DNA from: Yoonia maritima
GTDB lineage: Bacteria; Pseudomonadota; Alphaproteobacteria; Rhodobacterales; Rhodobacteraceae
Assembly: GCF_003003285.1 (NCBI RefSeq)
Contig: NZ_PVTP01000005.1
Coordinates: forward strand, 62,001-126,000
DNA length: 64,000 nucleotides
Direction: 5' to 3'
Both the position numbers and the translations under genes were made by a program. Position 1 is the stretch's first letter. Each line of letters opens with the position of its first letter. Below, piece by piece: positions 44,813 to 54,457 of the stretch. Below the pieces are notes generated by a model. It was given only the letters and a program-made list of their open reading frames with translations, had not been told where the DNA came from and searched no databases.

Positions 44813-45916
44813 ATGAGCCAATTTGAAATATTCATGACCGCCACTCCCGGACTCGAATCTGCGCTGCACGCAGAAGCGATGGAAAACGGGTTTCTTGATG
44901 CCAAAGTCACACCCGGTGGGGTGACAATCATGGGCGGTTGGCCAGACGTCTGGCGCGCTAACCTAACCATGCGCGGTGCGACCCGAGTTTTGGCGCGGGT
45001 GGGATCATTCATGGCGTTCCATTTGGCGCAGCTCGACAAACGGTCGCGCAAGTTCCCTTGGGGTGACATATTAGACTCTAATCTGCCTGTTAGGGTCGAA
45101 GTTAGCACGAGCAAGAAATCCAAAATCTATCACGCTGGCGCTGCGACACAGCGGATCGAAACCGCACTACGCGAAAGCCACGGCATGACGATCAGCCCCG
45201 AGGCCGAGATCGTGATCAAAGCGCGTATCGACGACAACCGGGTGACCATCAGCCTCGATACATCTGGCGAAAGCTTGCACAAGCGCGGTCACAAAGAAGC
45301 CGTGAACAAGGCCCCTATGCGTGAAACGCTGGCTTCGCTGTTCTTGCGTGAATGTGGTTATGACGGAAAAGAGCCTGTGTTAGACCCTATGTGCGGCTCT
45401 GGCACCTTTCCGATTGAGGCGGCAGAAATCGCGCGTGGTTTGAACCCGGGTCGGTCACGCAGTTTCGCGTTTGAAAAGCTCGCCAGCTTCGATCAAGAAG
45501 CATGGGAAGACATGCGCAAACAATCACCAAAGCCAACGGCACAGCATTTTTATGGCAGCGACCGCGACGCGGGTGCCATCCGGATGAGCAAAGCAAACGC
45601 ACTGCGTGCTGGTGTCGATGACCTGATCACCTTTGAAAACCATCCGGTGTCCGACCTGCAACGCCCTGACGGACCACCCGGCCTGATCATCTGCAACCCG
45701 CCCTATGGTGGCCGGATCGGGAACCCCAAGCTGTTGTTTGGACTGTACGGTAGCCTAGGTCAGACGCTCAAAGAACGGTTTGGCGGCTGGCGCGTCGGGA
45801 TCATCACAAGCGACGCCGGACTCGCCAAGGCCACTGGCCTGCCATTCAAACCCAAAGGCGCACCCGTTCCGCATGGCGGGTTAAAGGTCTGGCTGTTCCA
45901 AACAGGTCCGCTTTAG
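44813..45916 (+). CDS. THUMP-domain rRNA methyltransferase, RlmL-like
   Basis: A 367-aa SAM-dependent RNA methyltransferase of the RlmL/YpsC (UPF0020) group. It has a ferredoxin-like and THUMP N-terminal part, the SAM-site stretch LDPMCGSGTFPIEAAEIARG at about residue 188 and the catalytic motif NPPYGGRIG. RlmL makes N2-methylguanosine in 23S rRNA; the bacterial target here is inferred. The ATG at 44813 begins the conserved region; the in-frame start at 44747 overlaps the barrel gene. The stop overlaps the convergent ynjD-like stop by 4 bases. Confidence 0.88.
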   Translation: MSQFEIFMTATPGLESALHAEAMENGFLDAKVTPGGVTIMGGWPDVWRANLTMRGATRVLARVGSFMAFHLAQLDKRSRKFPWGDILDSNLPVRVEVSTSKKSKIYHAGAATQRIETALRESHGMTISPEAEIVIKARIDDNRVTISLDTSGESLHKRGHKEAVNKAPMRETLASLFLRECGYDGKEPVLDPMCGSGTFPIEAAEIARGLNPGRSRSFAFEKLASFDQEAWEDMRKQSPKPTAQHFYGSDRDAGAIRMSKANALRAGVDDLITFENHPVSDLQRPDGPPGLIICNPPYGGRIGNPKLLFGLYGSLGQTLKERFGGWRVGIITSDAGLAKATGLPFKPKGAPVPHGGLKVWLFQTGPL

Positions 45917-46554
45917 CTCTGCACTTCCAATGTGATGACTTTACCACCTGCGGCGCGGGCGTCTTCGGCGTCGTGGGTCACCATCAACACAGGCAATGAC
46001 CGGGCCTTTGCCCGTGCGAACACCAAATCGCGAACCTGCGCGCGCAATGCGGTATCAAGCCGCGAAAACGGTTCATCCAGCAGCAACGCACAGGGTTCTG
46101 ACAACAGCATCCGCATCAACGCGACACGTGCCTTTTGTCCCCCAGATAGGGTCGCGGGATCGCGATCTTCAAAGCCTGCCAAATCAACCTCGGCCAATGC
46201 TTCTGCGATCTTTTTGCGTCGCTCTTCCCGTGTCCCCCCCGGCGCCAGCCCAAACGCAAGGTTTGCACCGACGGATAAATGCGGGAAAAGCAGGTCATCT
46301 TGGAACAAGATGCCAACGTGTCGCTTGTGCGCCGGTGCATGGGTGATGTCATGACCATCCAAAACAATCCTGCCACTTGCGGCAAAGTCAGCTGAAAGGG
46401 TGCCGGTAATGTACGCCAGCAGCGTCGATTTCCCCACGCCAGAGGGGCCCATAATGGTCAAAACCTCGCCCGGTGCGATGTCATGTGACAACGTTAGCAG
46501 CGGTTGTGCACCGTTCGAAATTTCAACATTCCGCAGGAATAGACCCTTATTCAT
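45913..46554 (-). CDS. ynjD: ABC transporter ATP-binding protein, YnjD-like
   Basis: A 213-aa ABC ATPase with Walker A (MGPSGVGKSTLL), the Q-loop ILFQDDLLFPHL, the signature LSGGQKARVALMRMLLSEP and Walker B (ALLLDEPFSRLD). It belongs to the YnjB-C-D group related to thiamine and iron uptake importers. It overlaps the permease gene by 8 bases. The ATG at 46554 begins NKGLFLRNVEIS; the upstream in-frame start at 46629 lies inside the permease gene. Confidence 0.85.
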   Translation of the reverse strand: MNKGLFLRNVEISNGAQPLLTLSHDIAPGEVLTIMGPSGVGKSTLLAYITGTLSADFAASGRIVLDGHDITHAPAHKRHVGILFQDDLLFPHLSVGANLAFGLAPGGTREERRKKIAEALAEVDLAGFEDRDPATLSGGQKARVALMRMLLSEPCALLLDEPFSRLDTALRAQVRDLVFARAKARSLPVLMVTHDAEDARAAGGKVITLEVQS

Positions 46555-48298
46555 GCCGCAAACCCCTTCGATTTCGCCAGACCAACGTTGGGACCAACAG
46601 CGCCATTGCAAAGGGTAACAACGCGGCACCCGTTTGCATCAAACCATAGACCCCAATCGCACGACGGTCGCCACCTGACGCGAGCGCGATGGCCTCGGTC
46701 GTTAGGGTCGCGACACGACCGCCCCCGATCAATAGCGTTGGCAAATATTGCCCCACAGAAACAGCAAGCCCAACGGCAAGCGCAGTTAATATTGGGCGTA
46801 AAAGCATTGGCAGGCGCACCCGCCACAGCACGCCATCAGGGCTTGCGCCCAATGCTGCGGCGACCGTTCCAGTCCGGGTGTCCCATGCACGAAATGGATC
46901 GGAAAGTGACAAAAACACATAGGGTAGTACGAAAACCAAATGCGCCAGCATGACAGGTATCCGCCCGACTTCGGCCCCAATCCCTAGCATTAGTGTCTGT
47001 AAGCCCGGCAAGAACGCCGTTTGCGGAACCAGCAATGGCAGGTAAAGCAACCACACCGCTCGCTGTGTTACACGTAGCCCGTGGCGATACTCGGCCTCCA
47101 GGCATCCGATGGTCAAAACCAACGCGCTAATCGCCACGACGACCGCGATAAACCCGGTTTCACCAAGGGCCGCGAATGCGCCAGGCCCATGCCGCGTCCA
47201 ATTGCGTGAAGTGAACCCGTCTGGGAACGCATCTGGAAAGCTCCAATAACCCGCGACCGACCAGATCGCCAAGACGACCAGCCCAAACAGCACCGCCAAG
47301 ACCGATGCCCCACCAGAAAAAAGGGCGACTTGGGCAATAATAGGGTCACATTTTCCACGCGCGCCTGACGCAATCCAACGGCGACCGAAATGGGCGACAG
47401 CGATCTCTCCCAGTCGCCAAAACGCGAGCGCGCCGACTACCAAGGCAAGCTGCATGATCGCACCAGCCGCAGCCAAAAGGCGCATAGAAAGGTCCGGGTC
47501 CGACATCCATTTCACGATCTGTACCGACAGCGTCGGAGGTGTGTTTGGTCCAAGTATCACCGCGACATCAACGACCGACATCGAATAGGCCAACACCACA
47601 TACACCGGTGGCCTGATCTGGGCATAGACACGTGGAAACACCGTCTTGAGCCAACCTGTCACGCGGCCGTATCCCAATGCTTGGGCGATTGTGACACTGT
47701 TTTGCGCCTGCGCTTGGCCAAGGGCCGCGATGCTAATCAGGATCAGGAACGGGATTTCTTTGATGATAAGACCAACCATCATTGTCAGGCCCAAAGGGTC
47801 TTGGACAATTAAAAGGTCCGGCGGGCGGTCCCAGCCCGTCATGACCGGAGACAACAGCCGCGCAATCCATCCAGACGGTGCGATCAAAAACGCCAAGCCA
47901 AAGGCGGCGGCGGCATGCGGCACCGACAAAAGTGGCGACAATAGCCTTTCAAGAACGCGAAACTGACGGGTCCCCGACCACCCCGCCAAGAGAAGAGTAA
48001 CAACAGCCAAGGATACGACAGTTGCGCCTATCCCCGTTGTCACTGACAGCAATGCAGCGCGCGGAAGGCCGGGCCAATCGAACAAGGCGCGAAAGGGCTC
48101 CAACGATGGCCCTGTCAGCCCCGCAGCTGGCAGATGTCCGAAGGCGGGCAGCAGTGTTCCCCAAATGCCCGCAACAACCGGCCCCAGCATAAACAAAAGT
48201 GTCAGCGCAGGCAGCAGGGGCAAAATAGGACGTCGCGTATGTATCAACGTCCCAAGATCGCGCTTATTGCGCAACACCGTAACGTGCTGACCAATCAT
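46547..48298 (-). CDS. ynjC: ABC transporter permease, YnjC-like (fused double domain)
   Basis: A 583-aa protein with about 12 transmembrane helices made of two tandem BPD-type permease domains. Each has an EAA-type loop (ALGYGRVTGWLKTVFPRV in the first half, ALGASPDGVLWRVRLPMLLR in the second). E. coli YnjC has the same fused plan. It overlaps the ynjB-like gene by 35 bases and the ATPase gene by 8. A GTG at 48280 is an alternative start. Confidence 0.87.
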   Translation of the reverse strand: MIGQHVTVLRNKRDLGTLIHTRRPILPLLPALTLLFMLGPVVAGIWGTLLPAFGHLPAAGLTGPSLEPFRALFDWPGLPRAALLSVTTGIGATVVSLAVVTLLLAGWSGTRQFRVLERLLSPLLSVPHAAAAFGLAFLIAPSGWIARLLSPVMTGWDRPPDLLIVQDPLGLTMMVGLIIKEIPFLILISIAALGQAQAQNSVTIAQALGYGRVTGWLKTVFPRVYAQIRPPVYVVLAYSMSVVDVAVILGPNTPPTLSVQIVKWMSDPDLSMRLLAAAGAIMQLALVVGALAFWRLGEIAVAHFGRRWIASGARGKCDPIIAQVALFSGGASVLAVLFGLVVLAIWSVAGYWSFPDAFPDGFTSRNWTRHGPGAFAALGETGFIAVVVAISALVLTIGCLEAEYRHGLRVTQRAVWLLYLPLLVPQTAFLPGLQTLMLGIGAEVGRIPVMLAHLVFVLPYVFLSLSDPFRAWDTRTGTVAAALGASPDGVLWRVRLPMLLRPILTALAVGLAVSVGQYLPTLLIGGGRVATLTTEAIALASGGDRRAIGVYGLMQTGAALLPFAMALLVPTLVWRNRRGLRHE

Positions 48299-49463
48299 CT
48301 GCGATGCGTGTCATCCAGCTTGGGTGCGGTTCAGCCTGAACAGTGCCAAGCTCGGCTGGTGTTAGCGTCGCGATACCCAATTCCAACCCATCAAAGACCG
48401 CGCGATCTTCGGCGGTGAGCGAGTCCATGTTCAACACGGTTCCATACCCCAAGATCGCGGGGTCTTGTGCTCGGGCTTGGGCCTCTGGCGACATCAAAAA
48501 GTCTGCGACGACCATCGCGCCTGCTTTGGACCCGGAATTATAAGGGATCGCCACAAATGACGCGTTGCCGATTGTCCCCTTGTCCAAAACAAAGGTCCGA
48601 ACTGTGTCAGGCAGTTCATAATTCGCAATCGCTGTAGACGCAGCACCCGGGCTGAAGGAGATCGACAGATCAAGTTCACCATCAGCGATCAGTGGGAACA
48701 TCGCTGTTCCGGTCGCCGGGTATGCTTTGCCTTCGCGCCATAAGTTTGGCGTGAGTTCATCAAGATAAGCCCACAATGGCGCTGTCACGGCATCGTAATT
48801 TTCGTCGGTCGCAGGCGTAGCCAGAACCGAAGGATCATCCAAAATATCGACCAAAACCTGCTTTAGGAAAGTCGTGCCCAAGAAATCCGGCGGCTGCGGA
48901 TAGCTAAAACGGCCGGGGTTGGCTTGCGCCCAATCCTGTAGCGCCTGCATGGAACCCAACCGATCAGGCATCGTTTCAGTGTTGTGGACAAATACCACTT
49001 GGGCCATGGCCCATGGGCTCTCGTATCCTTCGACGGGGACAGTGAAATCAGTTTGCACTGCCTTGCCTTCGGCATCGACCAGTCCCCAGTTTGGCAAGTC
49101 TTCGGCATAGGGGCCAAACAGTAGATCCGCGTCTTTCATTGCTGCAAAGTTGGACCCGTTAATCCAGATCATATCAATCGCGCCGTCGTCGTCTTCACCT
49201 GCCTGTTTTTCCGAAAGAACACGCGTAACGGCATCGGCTGTGTCAGTCAGCTTAACATGTTCCAGCGTGACACCGTATTCTGCAGACACACGGTCACCGA
49301 CCCATGCGATGAATTCATTGGTTGTGGTCGACCCACCCCATGCATTCCAATAAACGGTTTGCCCTGTAGCCTCGGCCAGAACGGCATCCCAGTCGGCGGG
49401 ATTCACATCAGCCAGGGCAGGCAAAGGCGCCAAGAGCGCGGCCAGAACAGCAAGGTGTTTCAT
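48264..49463 (-). CDS. ynjB: ABC transporter substrate-binding protein, YnjB-like
   Basis: A 399-aa periplasmic protein with a signal peptide (cleaved after PLPALA) and the YnjB-like start DVNPADWDAVLAEATGQTVY followed by WNAWGGSTTTNEFIAWVGD. The substrate is unknown in E. coli and unreadable here. The ATG at 49463 has AAGGATC upstream; longer in-frame starts to 49763 are antisense to the next gene. It leads the permease and ATPase genes. Confidence 0.9.
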   Translation of the reverse strand: MKHLAVLAALLAPLPALADVNPADWDAVLAEATGQTVYWNAWGGSTTTNEFIAWVGDRVSAEYGVTLEHVKLTDTADAVTRVLSEKQAGEDDDGAIDMIWINGSNFAAMKDADLLFGPYAEDLPNWGLVDAEGKAVQTDFTVPVEGYESPWAMAQVVFVHNTETMPDRLGSMQALQDWAQANPGRFSYPQPPDFLGTTFLKQVLVDILDDPSVLATPATDENYDAVTAPLWAYLDELTPNLWREGKAYPATGTAMFPLIADGELDLSISFSPGAASTAIANYELPDTVRTFVLDKGTIGNASFVAIPYNSGSKAGAMVVADFLMSPEAQARAQDPAILGYGTVLNMDSLTAEDRAVFDGLELGIATLTPAELGTVQAEPHPSWMTRIADDWSARYGVAQ

Positions 49464-49476
49464 CAAGATTGATCCT

Positions 49477-50085
49477 TTATTCGGTGAATATCTGTTTCGC
49501 GGCGTATAGCCGAAGTGTTGCGGTCGCAAAGCAAAGCGCGCCAAAGACCCATGATAGCGGGGCGAAATACGTGGGTAGCAAGCAAAGCAAGACGAAGAAC
49601 GCGATCGTTTCGGTGCCTTCGAGAATGCCGTTCGAGTAGTAGAGCGATTTCTGACCTTGAGCCGTGGTCTTGTGACCGTGCTTTTCAGCCAGAATTGCGT
49701 AACCCAAAAAGCTGGCACCGTTGAAATAGAACGACGCCAGCAAAAACGCGCCAGCAGCGCCATTCGTCGCGGGTGACAGCCAGACGAACGCCATCGGGAT
49801 CAGCCCGTAGAACAAAAAATCTACGGTAATATCGAGATATCCACCAAAGTCAGTTTTACGGGTCGCCCGCGCCACGGCGCCATCCAACCCATCGGCAACC
49901 CGACTTAGCAACAACGGAACGAGCGCTAACTCAGGTGCATCAAGCGCGATAGAAACAGCGGCTAGCACGCCAAGGAACAGACCAGAAAGCGTGATAAAAT
50001 CAGCAGTAATGCTAAGCCTCGCTAACCCTTGGCCAAGCTTGTTCAGCGGCGGGTCAATTAATCGGCGTGCATATCGGTCGAGCAT
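49477..50085 (-). CDS. ynjF: CDP-alcohol phosphatidyltransferase, YnjF-like
   Basis: A 202-aa membrane enzyme with about five transmembrane segments and the CDP-alcohol motif DGLDGAVARATRKTDFGGYL followed by DITVD. Enzymes with this motif transfer a phosphoalcohol from CDP-alcohol to a lipid or other acceptor; the product is unknown. The motif has 7 rather than 8 residues between AR and G, as in the YnjF subgroup. GGGGAGG precedes the ATG at 50085. It starts the operon with ynjB-C-D, the same association as in E. coli. Confidence 0.88.
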   Translation of the reverse strand: MLDRYARRLIDPPLNKLGQGLARLSITADFITLSGLFLGVLAAVSIALDAPELALVPLLLSRVADGLDGAVARATRKTDFGGYLDITVDFLFYGLIPMAFVWLSPATNGAAGAFLLASFYFNGASFLGYAILAEKHGHKTTAQGQKSLYYSNGILEGTETIAFFVLLCLLPTYFAPLSWVFGALCFATATLRLYAAKQIFTE

Positions 50086-50179
50086 TCGTACCTCCCCAAG
50101 GTCTAAACCTTGTCGCCGATGCATTCATCCGGCGCAATCACGGTGACAGGAATGTGAGAAAATCAACTGTTTTGACACA

Positions 50180-52174
50180 TTAAGCGTGAGCAATGCGCGG
50201 TCGGCCACTTGCTGTAACCCGCATGGTCGCCTCGATAAATGTTTGGTGGCCTTCGATTTCAGCCTCTTTCATGTCGCATGCAACGTTAATCCGCGGAGCC
50301 GCGACCCCCGCGGCAACTGCCTTTGCCTTAGCCACATCTGTTAAAGCCTGCTCCAATGCTGCAAGGCCGGATTCTTTGTCTGCACACCGTTGCGGCCCGC
50401 TTGGTAGGTAGGCAGTAAACCCGCCGTCGTTTATCAACGTGCCGGTTTCTTGCATTCTGACTTGCCCAACGACGGCGCCAACAGCGTTCGCCACATCAGC
50501 ATGTTTTGGCAATACCATTTTTGTGCCAAGCCGTTTACCAACTGCCCCATAGTAGGCTGGCGCAGAGGCCCCTAGCCCGACAATTGGCACGCCAATCGAC
50601 AATTGCATTTGAAGCACACCTTGGTGTCGATCAAGCCCCGCCATAGTCAATGGATGTCGCGCAAGGTTTGTGGCTTCACCTGCAATATCATCTTCGGCAA
50701 ACGCTGTCTCAAGCAAGCAATTCACAGTTTGCCCGGTAAGCTGATCCACGATCATCTGCGCCATGACATCAGAATTCGGTGCAATACGTTGACCAGAGCC
50801 CGCGCGGCGTCGGGCAAACAAGGTTAGCGCCTTGTCCGCCGCATCACGGTCCCAGCTATCTGATCTGCCCAAAACATGTGATGCATCTGACGGGGTCACA
50901 CCTGCAATCATCACCAGTCCGCGATTTATCAAACGGGTCATCGCAGGGCTTTCGACACGTGTTTGTACAGCTTTACCAAGACGCATCGGCCCATCAGAAA
51001 GCCGCGTTGCAACCGTCAATTCGCGATCATCTAAACCACTGGGAAAATTGGACCATAAAGGGATAGCAAATTGTCCGCCATCGGGTGCAGGAATATCATG
51101 CGCTAACGCCCGATCTAGCTCGGGGTGGATAAGTTCAGGGAACTGGGTTGCTGCGAGTGAAATTGGCATTAGCCGTCGTGGCCCCAACAGTATTGCGCCT
51201 TCCAGACCATCCATCACATGGACTTCGCTATCGCCGCCTAGGCCAGTAGTACGCATTGCGACGGCTTCGACCATTGTACGGAACGTCCCCACGCGCGCGC
51301 CTTGCGGGTCGATCATTGGGCGGCCATCGCGCAACAGACAAACATCTGTTGTTGTCCCCCCAATATCGCTAACCAATGCATCTGTTTCGCCGCTTAACCA
51401 GCTTGCGCCCGCAACGGACGCCGCTGGTCCGCTAAGGATTGTTTCAATCGGCTTATCACGTGCGACATCGGCAGGAATAAGCGCGCCATCGCCACGTACA
51501 ACCATCAGATTTGCCGAGATCCCGCGCCGCTGAAGGTGACCTTTACACACTGTGATAAGCTGATCGATCAGTCCGATTAACCGCGCATTCAAGACAGCCG
51601 TAAGTGCACGTTTTGGCCCACCCAAAGCCTGCGACAGCTCGTACGAACACGTCACTGGCTTGCCTGTCATCTTGCGAAGATAGTCACGTGTCGCGCGTTC
51701 ATGCGCGGGATTGCGCGTTGCAAACCTACCCACCACAGCAAAACCGGATACCTCGACATCCAACGACTTAACCTCATCATGAAGTGTTTGCATGTCAATC
51801 TGTGCCGCTTCGACACCCGCGTGATCATGCCCTCCAGAAAGCCGGATTAACGGATCCCCCCCAAGCGCATCGGCCAAGCCTGACCTTTGCAGATCAGAGT
51901 CGTCAAATCCAACGGCGATTAGGGCTATTCGGCCACCTTGCCCTTCGACCAAAGCGTTAGTTGCAAGGGTCGTCGACAGCGAAACCATAGCGATATCACA
52001 TACCGGGACACTGGCCTGTGCCAAGGCTGCATCAATAGCATTACCAACACCGATCGCTAAGTCAGGTCGGGTCGTTAGCGCCTTTGCAGAGGCGACGATC
52101 ACATCGGCTTTTTCCGCTAAAACAACGGCATCAGTATAGGTTCCGCCGGTGTCCACACCCAATAGATACGCCAT
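50180..52174 (-). CDS. HyuA, hydantoinase/oxoprolinase-family protein
   Basis: A 664-aa ATP-dependent amidohydrolase of the HyuA family. The N-terminal half begins LLGVDTGGTYTDAVVLAEKA and the central phosphate motif is SDIGGTTTDVCLLRDG, after RGDGALIPADVARDKPIETI. HyuA normally works with HyuB, and no HyuB lies in the window. The substrate could be a hydantoin, 5-oxoproline or a ketone. The ATG at 52174 follows GGGTAGG; 52177 is a TTG. Confidence 0.88.
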   Translation of the reverse strand: MAYLLGVDTGGTYTDAVVLAEKADVIVASAKALTTRPDLAIGVGNAIDAALAQASVPVCDIAMVSLSTTLATNALVEGQGGRIALIAVGFDDSDLQRSGLADALGGDPLIRLSGGHDHAGVEAAQIDMQTLHDEVKSLDVEVSGFAVVGRFATRNPAHERATRDYLRKMTGKPVTCSYELSQALGGPKRALTAVLNARLIGLIDQLITVCKGHLQRRGISANLMVVRGDGALIPADVARDKPIETILSGPAASVAGASWLSGETDALVSDIGGTTTDVCLLRDGRPMIDPQGARVGTFRTMVEAVAMRTTGLGGDSEVHVMDGLEGAILLGPRRLMPISLAATQFPELIHPELDRALAHDIPAPDGGQFAIPLWSNFPSGLDDRELTVATRLSDGPMRLGKAVQTRVESPAMTRLINRGLVMIAGVTPSDASHVLGRSDSWDRDAADKALTLFARRRAGSGQRIAPNSDVMAQMIVDQLTGQTVNCLLETAFAEDDIAGEATNLARHPLTMAGLDRHQGVLQMQLSIGVPIVGLGASAPAYYGAVGKRLGTKMVLPKHADVANAVGAVVGQVRMQETGTLINDGGFTAYLPSGPQRCADKESGLAALEQALTDVAKAKAVAAGVAAPRINVACDMKEAEIEGHQTFIEATMRVTASGRPRIAHA

Positions 52175-52210
52175 CAAACCTACCCTTTAGCTTTCGTCGG
52201 ATGGCATACC

Positions 52211-53998
52211 TTAGCGCAATATCTCGAACAACAGCTGATCTTCGTTCGAAACCGGAACGCGTCGCAACCACTCAGCCTCATCACCATTGGCAAGCCCACG
52301 CACATATTCGCTTTGATAGTGAAGGCCGCGACATAGTAGAAGATGCGTTGCTTTGGTTTCAGTGACGTAACTTTTGAAGGCGCCCTGATCCAACTGAAAG
52401 GGGACAATCCCATTCATGAACGCCTCTGTGCTGCGATGATATGGTGCCGACAATACGCTATGGTGTGTCGCCCAAATCAACGCAGGCCCGAAATTTACAT
52501 GGTTCAAGATAATCGCAGGGCTTGCTTCGTTAAGTGTTAACAGTGACGCATAGCTCCGGCAGTCTCCCCGTTCGGCTTCGCTAGAAGCCTCACGCGCTGG
52601 CAAAATCGGCTTAAGCGACTGAACAACCACCGTTGGCGATACCACTGTTGTCGCAACGAGCAAGGCAATAAGCCCATCGTTAAGTGAGCGTGATCTGAGA
52701 TACGATTGCACCAAACGCGCAACGACGACCCCGCCAACTATTGGGATAACAGAGGCAGGAATTACCACTGCACGCATCTGAACAAGCATTACTGGCAAGC
52801 CAATAAAGCCAAGAACTATCAATAAACCCAAAGCTGCATGAGCCTTCATCTCTGCACTCTCAAGCTTGTCATGGCTGAACCAAACCGCAGCTCCAACAAA
52901 CAATGCAACGACAACTGGAAGGCAAAATACTAACGCTGCGACAGTGTTCGTACGGACGTACACCAACAAAGGTTTGGCCTCGATAATTTGACTTGTTATC
53001 AGTTTTTGCAGTTCAGGCGGAATCTGCGCATATGGCCCTGCTAAACAGTGCGATAAAAACGGCGAGACCAGCATCAGCCCCACGAAAACGACCAAAGCTG
53101 CAGCACCCAATCGGACGACAACACTCTGTGTATAGTCAGATACTATCAACAGAACAAAGCAGGCGACTGATGCAACGCCCACTAGCGTCAAAGCCGGAGG
53201 ACCAAGCTGATCACACATCAATTCCAGGCGAGCTGCAGGACCCGTCTGCCCCAACCACAGCAACACACTGCCCATCATTAGCATGACACAAAACGAGACA
53301 AGGAATTTACGATTATCAGAATTCGCGTTCATTCCAGTCCGCACCATGTTCAGGAAGCCAATTCCAACAATAAAGACAAAACCCTCAAGGCCAATTGCTA
53401 ACGAAAGTGCCGCTGCCACGCCGCAAATTATCCCGGCAAAATTTGGGCGCGATGGCCACACGAGAGCCAGAGACATCAAAGTCATCAACAGCATCTGTAT
53501 GTTGTGGTGGTCTAAGCTACCCGCGCTTGAATGCATGCTTGATGTGACCGGCCAAAGCACAGCACACAACACCGCAAAGCAGGCGGCCATTGCCCCAAAA
53601 ATACGCAACGTCCCAAAACCAATCAACACTAAGCTTAAGATCAAAATCAGTGTTGGCCACAGAGTTATTGCAACCATCTCTGCTGACGTCATGGGCAGGA
53701 ACCATGAAAACGGAACGACTATGGCGGCTATGCCAGCGTCTACATAGCGCGACCAGTGCAATGAAACGCCTTCGGGCGGCATAAGACGATACTGTGCGAC
53801 ATCATACCATCTTTGCCCTGCTAACCAATCACGGACGGTAAGCAAGCGCATAACATTGTCATTTCCCTTAGTTGCAAAGGTTTCATGCATTCCCAACCCG
53901 GCCACGACTGCTTTGGACACCACAAGCAGTACAGCCAAGGTCAACACGATCGGAAATGCATGATTTTTGAGAATATTCAGGAAGGGATAGCGCGACAT
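52211..53998 (-). CDS. GT-C-type membrane glycosyltransferase (candidate)
   Basis: A 595-aa integral membrane protein with about 11-13 transmembrane segments. The first loop (NDNVMRLLTVRDWLAGQRWY, then RLMPPEGVSLHWSRYVDAGI) contains conserved acidic and aromatic residues, and a DHH motif follows (SAGSLDHHNIQMLLMTL), features of GT-C polyprenyl-sugar-dependent transferases. It is downstream of GtrA- and GtrB-like genes, as the serotype-specific transferase is in gtr operons. The acceptor, O-antigen or another surface glycan, is inferred. The ATG at 53998 is chosen because AAGGA lies upstream. Confidence 0.65.
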   Translation of the reverse strand: MSRYPFLNILKNHAFPIVLTLAVLLVVSKAVVAGLGMHETFATKGNDNVMRLLTVRDWLAGQRWYDVAQYRLMPPEGVSLHWSRYVDAGIAAIVVPFSWFLPMTSAEMVAITLWPTLILILSLVLIGFGTLRIFGAMAACFAVLCAVLWPVTSSMHSSAGSLDHHNIQMLLMTLMSLALVWPSRPNFAGIICGVAAALSLAIGLEGFVFIVGIGFLNMVRTGMNANSDNRKFLVSFCVMLMMGSVLLWLGQTGPAARLELMCDQLGPPALTLVGVASVACFVLLIVSDYTQSVVVRLGAAALVVFVGLMLVSPFLSHCLAGPYAQIPPELQKLITSQIIEAKPLLVYVRTNTVAALVFCLPVVVALFVGAAVWFSHDKLESAEMKAHAALGLLIVLGFIGLPVMLVQMRAVVIPASVIPIVGGVVVARLVQSYLRSRSLNDGLIALLVATTVVSPTVVVQSLKPILPAREASSEAERGDCRSYASLLTLNEASPAIILNHVNFGPALIWATHHSVLSAPYHRSTEAFMNGIVPFQLDQGAFKSYVTETKATHLLLCRGLHYQSEYVRGLANGDEAEWLRRVPVSNEDQLLFEILR

Positions 53999-54049
53999 TA
54001 ACGGTTCGATCCTTTTCAAAGCTCTAACGCATTCCGCGCAGCAAGAAGG

Positions 54050-54442
54050 TTAGTTCTCATGGCGAAAGGCGATTTGGCGGGCGCCCCAAAAATTAATAAA
54101 CATCCCAACGAACGATCCAAGTAACAATCCCAACAATATTGTCGCCCCAGCGCCGCTAAAACGGTGCACCACCAGCGTGTAGACAGAAAAATTTGCCGCC
54201 GCGCCGATAAGCTGAACCGTTAAATAAAGATTGAATTGCCGTAGCTTTCTAGACCGACCGGCAGTAGCAAACGTCCAACTACGATTGAGCGCCCAGGTTG
54301 CCACAACTGCAAACGGAAATGAAAACGCGCGCGCTATGTAAGGGTTAAGCCCGCATGCCAACAAAAGCCAAAGCATGCCGCCGTCGATAACAAAACCCAC
54401 GCCACCAACCATACCAAAACGGATTATCTGCCTGACAAGCAT
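54050..54442 (-). CDS. GtrA-family membrane protein (flippase-type)
   Basis: A 130-aa protein with four transmembrane segments and the GtrA start (IRFGMVGGVGFVIDGGMLWL), then FSFPFAVVATWALNRSWTFA. GtrA proteins are thought to flip polyprenyl-phosphate sugars in surface-glycan modification. The ATG at 54442 has GGTGG upstream; a GTG at 54454 is possible. It lies 15 bases after the glycosyltransferase gene and 51 before the GT-C gene. Confidence 0.87.
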   Translation of the reverse strand: MLVRQIIRFGMVGGVGFVIDGGMLWLLLACGLNPYIARAFSFPFAVVATWALNRSWTFATAGRSRKLRQFNLYLTVQLIGAAANFSVYTLVVHRFSGAGATILLGLLLGSFVGMFINFWGARQIAFRHEN

Positions 54443-54457
54443 AGCGTCCACCAAAGA

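Noticed and set aside
50832..51533. Plus-strand open frame of 233 codons inside hyuA
   Set aside because: Antisense shadow of hyuA, with serine/arginine-rich nonsense composition.
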